Below, one piece after another: positions 1-6,500 of a stretch of DNA of 9,918 bases (the stretch's first letter is position 1; every line of letters starts with the position of its first letter). The notes under the pieces were generated by a model. The model was not told where the DNA came from. It did no database searches and was given only the letters and a program-made list of their open reading frames with translations. The stretch is from NCBI GenBank assembly GCA_035559295.1, contig DATMBL010000282.1:1-9918 (forward strand), given 5' to 3'. The DNA comes from DATMBL01 sp035559295. GTDB taxonomy: Bacteria > Desulfobacterota > Binatia > UBA9968. The position numbers and the translations under genes were made by a program.

Positions 1-2616
1 AAGTTTCGCCATTCGCCCGCCGGTCGCACCGATACACCGCTGGAAAAATTCCGCCAGCTCTTCGGCGCCAGCCTCAAGGCGTACCGGCAGGGCATCCGCA
101 CCCGCGCGTGGCGCGAGCAGATCATCGTCGACTACCTCAACTCGGTCCCGCTTGCAGCCGCGCCGGCCTATGGCGAGATCCACGGGCTCGGCGAGGGCTT
201 GCACGCGTGGTTCGGCATGGAGTTGGCGGAGGTTATCGAGGCGCTGACCGACCCTGGAGTCACGCCGCGCAAAGCGCGCGCCTTCAAGCACGTCCTCGCC
301 TTGTTGATCTCGGTGCGCGCGCCCACCGTGTTGCTCGTCGAGGACCGAGCGTCGCTGGAACATAAAGTGGCCCGGTTCACCCGGCTCATGCTCAAGGAAG
401 GCGTCATCGACGCCGACCTGGCCAGCGCGCTTGACGCCGTTCCGATCCAGTTCTCGCCGCGCGCGCCCGCGGTGCCGCAGCCCTCCTCGGTCAAAAACAA
501 GGCCGCGAACGCGATTCGCACGAACTTGATGGAGTTGCTCGGCGTCGCAAACGTCTATGACCTAAACCGTCTCCATCTGGAAGTCCAAAGCACGATCGAC
601 GTGCCGCTCCAGAAAGCGGTGACGCATTTTCTCCATACGCTGGCCGATCCGTCGGCGGTTAAAATCTATGGACTCGACGGGGAGCGGCTCCTCGAAGGAA
701 AAGATCCCAAAAAGGTCATCTACTCGCTCCTGCTGGTCGAGTCGACCGCGGACGGCAACTGGGTGCGGGTCCAGGCCGATAATCTTTCAGCGCCGCTCGA
801 CTTCAACAAGAGCGTCAAGCTCGAACTCGGGAGCACGGCCAAACTCCGCACGTTGACGCATTACCTCGAACTGATCGCCGAGCTTCACGCCGAGCTGAGC
901 CGACTCGACCGGGAGCAGCCGCTCGGCGCAAAGCTCCCGGCGGGCGATCCCCTCACCCGCTGGGCAGTGAGCGCCTGGAAAACCGAGCGCGGTCTACCGC
1001 TCGAGGAGTTCTTGGCGCGCGCCATGGAGCGCAAATACTCGGCGAGCCCCTATGAGGCTTTCTTTACCGGCGGGGGTCTCCACTATTTCGAAAATTTCGA
1101 TCGCTCCGAGGACGGCCAAATCCTGACGCTGCGCGAGGCGTTCCATCGCTCGACCAATCTCGTGTTCATCCGCTTGATGCGCGACATCGTCGCTTACCAT
1201 CGCGCGCGGTTGCCGTACGATGCCGACGCCGTGATCGCCGATCCGAGCCATCCCGAACGGCGCCGCATGCTGCAGAGCATCGCCGAGGAAGAGGCGCGGG
1301 CGATCCTACGGCGAGCGTACCAGACGTATGCCGGCGCCACGCCTCAACAGCTGATGGAACGGCTCCTCGGTTCCCGCCGGACCGCCCGTCACCTTGCGAT
1401 TCTATTCTTCGCCTGGAAAGTTGGCGCCGATGAAAACGCGCTTTCGGCCTGGCTTGCAAAGCACCAGGAATCGGCGACGGCGGGCGCGGTGAACGAGTTG
1501 TTCCGCGCCTATTCCAATCCGCGGCTTACGCTGATGGATTACGCGTATCTGCTCTCGCTCCATCCGTTGGAGGTTTGGTGCGCCGGGGAACTGCTCAAAG
1601 ATTCCAGGATCTCGTGGGAAAGCCTCTATGGGCGGAGCGCCGAGGCCCGGAGCATGAGTTCGGCCTGGCTGCTTACCCCGCGGAGCCGCAAGGCGCAAGA
1701 TCTGCGGCTCCGCATTCGCATCGAAAGGGACGCCTTCGCCAGAATGACCCCCTATTGGCAACGACTGGGTTTTCCCTTCAAGACGATCGTGCCCTCCTAC
1801 GCCACGGCGATCGGTAGCTCTTCGGACCGGCCCGTCGCTTTGGCCGAGCTTTTGGGCATTTTGACCAACGACGGGGTGCGCCGGCGCACGACCGCGTTAA
1901 AAAGCGTGCACTTCGCCCGCGGCACGCCGTACGAGACGGTTTTCGATAAGACGCGCGAGCCCGGTGAGCCGGTTCTCGCGCCCGAAGTCGCCCGGACGGT
2001 GAAAAGGGCGATGGCCGGAGTGGTCGAGCGCGGCACGGCGCGGCGCTTGAAGGGGGCGTTCAAATTAGCCGACGGCCGGTCGGTTACGATCGGCGGCAAA
2101 ACCGGCTCGGGCGACAACCGTTTCGAAACGTTCAATCGATACGGCGGCGTGCTCACCTCGCGCGCCACCAATCGCACGGCGGCGTTCGTGTTTTACATCG
2201 GCGATCGCTACTTCGGCGTCATCACCGCATACGTTCAGGGCCGGGAGGCAGCCGACTATCGGTTTACGAGCGCCCTGCCGGTGGCGATACTCAAGCAGCT
2301 CGCGCCGTTGATCCTCGCCAAGCTCGAACCGGCGTACAGGGACCGCCCCGCGCCTGTTCAAAAGACCTCGGTCGGCTCGGGCACAGTCGTGCTAGACGCC
2401 CCGGCGATTACCGAATCGCTCGATCTGCAGGCGGGGCGAATAGCCCAAGTTGTGCCTCTTCGCTTCATCGACGAGCCAGGCGCTCCGGCTTTTCAGCTGG
2501 GCTTTCGTTCTGGCTTGCGCCATCACCAAGACGCGCGCCCGGTTAACGTTTCGGAGCCGCGCGAGAACCTGCTCGATTTCATAAAAATCCTCCCTTTTCT
2601 CCACCACGAATTTTAA
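1..2616 (+). CDS. Class A penicillin-binding protein-like transglycosylase/transpeptidase, 5' end off window
   Basis: Reading frame 1 is open from base 1, so the gene starts upstream; 871 residues are visible. They begin inside a GT51 peptidoglycan glycosyltransferase domain (about residues 1-140, with a DYLNSVPL segment at 41-48 matching the family's ILELYLN motif). A penicillin-binding transpeptidase domain follows, with SxxK at S278-K281 (STAK), SxN at 384-386 (STN) and KTGS at 700-703. The catalytic first Glu motif and the N-terminal membrane anchor would lie upstream. Such enzymes polymerise lipid II and cross-link peptides outside the cytoplasmic membrane. SxN and the GSSSDRP core (about residue 605) are separated by about 220 residues, far more than in E. 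coli PBP1b; I recall a divergent family of long 'transglycosylase domain' proteins with this insert. The homologous part seems to end near residue 780. The last 74 codons lie antisense to queE and may be a non-conserved extension. Confidence 0.9.
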   Translation, partial: KFRHSPAGRTDTPLEKFRQLFGASLKAYRQGIRTRAWREQIIVDYLNSVPLAAAPAYGEIHGLGEGLHAWFGMELAEVIEALTDPGVTPRKARAFKHVLALLISVRAPTVLLVEDRASLEHKVARFTRLMLKEGVIDADLASALDAVPIQFSPRAPAVPQPSSVKNKAANAIRTNLMELLGVANVYDLNRLHLEVQSTIDVPLQKAVTHFLHTLADPSAVKIYGLDGERLLEGKDPKKVIYSLLLVESTADGNWVRVQADNLSAPLDFNKSVKLELGSTAKLRTLTHYLELIAELHAELSRLDREQPLGAKLPAGDPLTRWAVSAWKTERGLPLEEFLARAMERKYSASPYEAFFTGGGLHYFENFDRSEDGQILTLREAFHRSTNLVFIRLMRDIVAYHRARLPYDADAVIADPSHPERRRMLQSIAEEEARAILRRAYQTYAGATPQQLMERLLGSRRTARHLAILFFAWKVGADENALSAWLAKHQESATAGAVNELFRAYSNPRLTLMDYAYLLSLHPLEVWCAGELLKDSRISWESLYGRSAEARSMSSAWLLTPRSRKAQDLRLRIRIERDAFARMTPYWQRLGFPFKTIVPSYATAIGSSSDRPVALAELLGILTNDGVRRRTTALKSVHFARGTPYETVFDKTREPGEPVLAPEVARTVKRAMAGVVERGTARRLKGAFKLADGRSVTIGGKTGSGDNRFETFNRYGGVLTSRATNRTAAFVFYIGDRYFGVITAYVQGREAADYRFTSALPVAILKQLAPLILAKLEPAYRDRPAPVQKTSVGSGTVVLDAPAITESLDLQAGRIAQVVPLRFIDEPGAPAFQLGFRSGLRHHQDARPVNVSEPRENLLDFIKILPFLHHEF

Positions 2617-3078
2617 TTGGTAATCGTAGCGATCGATCAAGCTCTGCAGCACTGAAAAGTTCAGCCTGCGGCGCTCGTGCATGCCCGCAAAGCGTCCCTG
2701 CTGCCGCTTTCGCGGCGTGGAGTTGGAAAGCTTGGGGCTGATCGAAATGAGATCGCACGCAATCGGCGCCTCGACCGTTCCTGCGGTTTCGATGGTAATG
2801 TGATGGTCTCGGTCTCGAAGCGCGGCAGTTAGCCCGCTCAGTCCGCGAGCAAGCAACGGCTCGCCCCCGGTGATGACGACGTGACGGCAAGCATGGGTTT
2901 CAACGCGCTCGAGGATCTCCGGCAAGTCCAGTTCGACGCCTTCCGGACGCCATGACGCATACGGCGTATCGCACCAAACACAACGCAGGTTACAGCCTGA
3001 GGTACGTATGAAAACCGACGGCACGCCGGCGAGCAGCCCTTCGCCTTGAATCGAGCGGAAGATTTCGCAAACCCGCAT
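2392..3078 (-). CDS. queE: 7-carboxy-7-deazaguanine synthase (radical SAM)
   Basis: A 228-residue protein, normal length for QueE. This radical SAM enzyme converts 6-carboxytetrahydropterin to 7-carboxy-7-deazaguanine in the cytoplasm, a step towards preQ0 and queuosine. The N-terminus carries the family's SIQGEG substrate-pocket motif (9-14). The CX3CX2C [4Fe-4S]-binding cysteines are C29, C33 and C36 (CNLRCVWCDTPYAS). GGEP lies at 71-74, followed by an IETAGT strand, an SPKLS segment and the characteristic C-terminal PRLQIERFGNRRGV. Because the recognisable C-terminus ends at the TAG stop at 2392-2394, the whole frame is real and truly overlaps the end of the convergent PBP gene. The ATG start places SIQGEG at the usual position. 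A GGAGG-like stretch lies about 18 bases upstream, too far for an ideal ribosome binding site. No queC, queD or queF is in the window. Confidence 0.95.
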   Translation of the reverse strand: MRVCEIFRSIQGEGLLAGVPSVFIRTSGCNLRCVWCDTPYASWRPEGVELDLPEILERVETHACRHVVITGGEPLLARGLSGLTAALRDRDHHITIETAGTVEAPIACDLISISPKLSNSTPRKRQQGRFAGMHERRRLNFSVLQSLIDRYDYQLKFVVEKREDFYEIEQVLARLRNVNRARVLVMAQARTKAQLKSRSAWLVDEAKRHNLGYSPRLQIERFGNRRGV

Positions 3079-3140
3079 ACCGCCAAACTAGCAAAGCCCC
3101 TCCAGCGTCGAAAGCCGGCCGCAAGCGAGAGCGCCGCGGC

Positions 3141-3168
3141 TTGACTGGGTTGGCTTCTATGGTAGACG
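3141..3168 (+). promoter_or_regulatory. Candidate sigma70-type promoter for the small ORF at 3227
   Basis: TTGACT (3141-3146) matches five of six bases of the -35 consensus. A 16-base spacer separates it from TAGACG (3163-3168), a poor -10 (three of six). It lies in the divergent gap between queE and the small rightward gene, 59 bases before that gene's ATG. The -35 is good and the -10 weak, so this is a suggestion based on position and partial consensus only. It could also serve uvrA by read-through. Confidence 0.3.
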
Positions 3169-3226
3169 TTAAAGATTGGCGGCAGCGTTCGCAGCCGTTG
3201 CCTACGCGCCGGCAAAACGGATCGCG

Positions 3227-3469
3227 ATGAGCATCGATAAAGAAGCTTTATTGGCTGAGGAGCGTAAAATCCGGAGGCTCGGTCGGGCAATGGATGTGGC
3301 GGCCGTGTTGCTCTGGCAAGTGGATCTCACGCTCGAGCAGGCGCGCGAGGTTGTGGATCACGCGAAAAAGACCGCTTTGCAGCTTTTCCCAGACAAAGAG
3401 GAAACCTTCGATCTGATCTACGGCTCGCGTTTTCGCCGCATTCTGGTTGAAAAATACCGTCTTCAGTGA
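3227..3469 (+). CDS. Small conserved-looking hypothetical protein, 80 residues
   Basis: I do not recognise a named family. From the ATG at 3227 the protein has 80 residues, begins MSIDKEALLAEER, and is charged and mostly helical in appearance. It has a hydrophobic patch (DVAAVLLWQVDLTL) around residues 23-36 and a C-terminal ELFP-like/KEETFDLIYGSRFRRIL segment. That tail resembles small orphan proteins I have seen in deltaproteobacterial-type genomes, but I cannot name one. It has no signal peptide, cysteine pair or convincing membrane helix. A TTG at 3176 would add 17 residues rich in alanine. I prefer the ATG because the extension is low-complexity and the conserved-looking part starts at MSIDKE. 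The ribosome binding site is weak (CGGA about 6 bases upstream). The gene is divergent from queE and 107 bases before uvrA in the same direction, so it could share a transcript with uvrA. Confidence 0.7.
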   Translation: MSIDKEALLAEERKIRRLGRAMDVAAVLLWQVDLTLEQAREVVDHAKKTALQLFPDKEETFDLIYGSRFRRILVEKYRLQ

Positions 3470-3550
3470 AATGGGCGAAGGTAGAAACTCGCCGATCGCG
3501 AACCGCCACCCTCTCACCTCGACTTTCCACCCTCGGCTTCGACTGCCGTA

Positions 3551-3568
3551 GTCAGCGTTTTGTCAGCG
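3551..3568 (+). repeat. Short direct repeat GTCAGCG x2 just upstream of uvrA
   Basis: GTCAGCG occurs at 3551-3557 and again at 3562-3568, an 11-base period or about one helical turn. The second copy overlaps the AGCGGA stretch (3565-3570) that is the best ribosome binding site for uvrA. A regulatory role is speculative. It does not match the E. coli, Bacillus or alphaproteobacterial LexA box, and a 7-base repeat can arise by chance. Confidence 0.3.
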
Positions 3569-3576
3569 GACCGTAA

Positions 3577-6500
3577 ATGATGACGCAACAGTGGATCCGG
3601 ATTCGCGGCGCAAAACAAAACAACCTGAAAAACCTCGATGTCGACGTTCCGCTGAACGCCCTCACCGTGATTACCGGAGTGAGCGGTTCCGGTAAATCCA
3701 CGCTTGCCTTCGACATTCTCTACGGGGAAGGTCAGCGCCGCTACGTCGAGAGCTTTTCCGCCTACGCGCGCCAGTTTCTCGACCGCATGGACAAACCCGA
3801 TGTCGAAAGCATCGAGGGTATCCCGCCGACGATCGCCATCGATCAGAACCGGCCGGTAAAAACCTCGCGGTCCACGGTCGGGACGATGACCGAACTCCAC
3901 GACCACTTCAAGCTCCTGTTCGCCAAGATCGGAGTGCTACACTGCCGCGGCTGCCAGCGCGTGGTCGAGCGTGACAGCGCTGGCTCGGTGCGCGCGAAAC
4001 TCGCCGCGCTGGCGGATGGCACACCTCTGGTCGTCACCTTCCAGGTGCCGTCGTCGGCCGCTCCTTGGAACGACGTTAGGAGCGGGCTCGAGCGCGCCGG
4101 CTTTCACCGTCTGCTCCGCGACGGATCGATCTGCGACCTCGAAGAGGCGGGCGATGCCCCGGCGAAAGGCGGCTGGTACGTGGTTGTCGATCGTCTGCTC
4201 TACCGGAGGGAGAGCGCGGCCCGCCTTGCCGAATCGCTGGAACAGGCGTTTCACTACGGCAAAGGGCGGCTCTGCGTCTTTTTTCCGCAAGAGGGCTGGC
4301 GCTGCGAGCCCTACAGCAACGAACTTCACTGCCCGCACTGCGAGTTGTCCTACTCCGATCCCGTGCCGAATCTCTTTTCATTCAACAGCCCCTTGGGAGC
4401 GTGCGAGACGTGCCGCGGCTTTGGCCGGGTGATCGATATCGATCTCGATCTGGTGATTCCGGATCCCGGCAAGTCGCTGAGCCAGGGCGCGATCAAGCCA
4501 TGGATCAACCGCGTTCGGCGCACGCGCCGCCTGCTCGAGTTTTGCGAGCGCAAGAGAATCCCGATCCACAGGCCGTTTCGCGAGCTGACCGAGCGTCAGA
4601 AGCAGCTCATCATCGACGGCGACGGCAACTTCAAAGGGATCCGTGGCTGGTTTCGCCGGCTGGAGCGAAAGAGCTACCGCATGCACGTCCGTGTGCTGCT
4701 CTCGCGTTACCGCGCCTATCTGCTCTGCCCCGCCTGCGCCGGCGCGCGCGTCAAACCCGAAGCGCTGCTCTACCGCATTGGCGGCAAGAACATCGCGGAG
4801 GTGAACGCCCTCAGCGTTCGCGAGGCACACAGGTTTTTCAGCGAGCTCACGCCCTGCCGCGAACTCGACCGCGTCGGCAGTTTGATCCTCAGCGAAATCC
4901 GCCGCCGCTTGGACTATCTGATGGGCGTGGGCCTGGAGTATCTGACGCTTGACCGCCAATCGCGAACGCTCTCCGGCGGCGAGCTCGAACGCGTTGATTT
5001 GACGACCGCGATCGGCTCTTCGCTGGTCAACACCCTGTACGTGCTCGACGAACCCTCGATCGGGCTTCATCCGCGGGACAGCCGCCGCCTCGTCGAGATC
5101 CTCCATCGACTGCGGGCGAATCGGAACACCGTCGTGGTCGTCGAACACGACCCGGAGATCATCAAAGAAAGCGATTACCTGATCGATCTGGGCCCGGCTG
5201 CCGGCGAACAGGGGGGCCGCGTGATGTATGCCGGCCCGTATGCCGGTCTTGCGGCCGCCGGGGAGTCGCTGACCGCGGCATATCTGACCGGACGCAAGGC
5301 GATCCCGCTGCCGGCGCGCCGCCGAAAACGGCTGCCGAACCGGTCCATCCGGGTTGAGGGCGCCCGCGCGCATAACCTGCGCGACGTCGACGTGGATATC
5401 CCGCTCGGTTTGCTCGTGTGCATTACCGGAGTTTCGGGCTCGGGAAAATCGAGTTTCGTGGACGAGGTCCTGTACCGTAATTTAAAACGGCGGAAAGAAG
5501 CGCCGGACGCGAACCTGTCCCAATGCCTGGCGCTCGTAGGCGCGGATAAAATCTCCGAAGTGGTCTTCATCGATCAGTCTCCGGTCGGCACGACGCCGCG
5601 CTCCAATCCGGCCACCTACGTCAAGGCCTTCGATGGCATACGGGCGCTGTTCGCGGCCGCCGAACTGTCCCGTTTGCGCGGCTACACCGCCGCCACGTTC
5701 TCCTTCAACGTCGAGGGCGGCCGGTGCGAGACCTGCCGCGGCGAGGGCTTCGAAAAAGTCGAGATGCAGTTTCTTTCCGACGTCTACGCCTCGTGTCCGG
5801 AGTGTCACGGCAGCCGCTTTCGCGAAGAAGTTCTCGAAGTCACCTGCAGGGGTAAGAACATCCGCGAGGTCCTGGATTTAACTGTCGCCGAAGCGACGAA
5901 ATTCTTCGCCGACATCGCCGAGATCAAGGACCGGCTCGAACCGCTGCAAGCGGTCGGCCTCGACTATGTGAAGCTCGGGCAGCCGCTCAACACGCTTTCC
6001 GGCGGCGAGTCGCAGCGCCTCAAGCTTGCTGCGCACATGGCCGAGGAGTGGCGCGCGGGAACCCTGTTCATCTTTGATGAGCCCACCACCGGACTTCATT
6101 TCCACGATATCGAACGACTCCTTCGGGCGCTCAACGAATTGATCGAGCGCGGCCACTCCGTCGTTGTAATCGAGCACAACATGGAGGTCATCAAGTGCGC
6201 CGACTATATCATCGACCTCGGCCCGGAGGGCGGTGACGGCGGCGGGACGGTGGTCGCCACCGGCACGCCCGAGCAGATCGCGCGCGTGGAGAGGTCGTAT
6301 ACGGGTCGCTACCTCAAACGCTATCTCGAGCCCGCCCCAGGCGCGCTCTTCGAGGCTTCGTTGAAAAAGATCGCGAACATCGAAGCGACCGCCGCAGGGG
6401 AAAACGACAAGGCGATCGCGATCGTCGGTGCCAAGGAGCATAACCTCAAGAATCTGAGCCTCGATATCCCGCGCGAGCGATTCATCGTGTTCACGGGTTT

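Noticed and set aside
3079..3226. preQ1 riboswitch in front of queE
   Set aside because: The minus-strand leader lacks the A-rich tail and the short C-rich hairpin of preQ1-I. Only a chance CTAG-TTTGG stretch lies near the start, and no pseudoknot arms can be drawn.
3470..3576. SOS (LexA) box controlling uvrA
   Set aside because: No CTGT-N8-ACAG, GAAC-N4-GTTC or GTTC-N7-GTTC motif is present. The only structures are a short direct repeat and weak 4-5 bp inverted repeats (for example GGCGA/TCGCC at 3474-3493).
4378..5373. Long minus-strand open frame inside uvrA (331 codons)
   Set aside because: It lies fully within the clear UvrA frame, shows no family motif and is a typical GC-rich antisense shadow. 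The same applies to the minus-strand frames at 5878-6555, 7588-8430 and 8626-9255.
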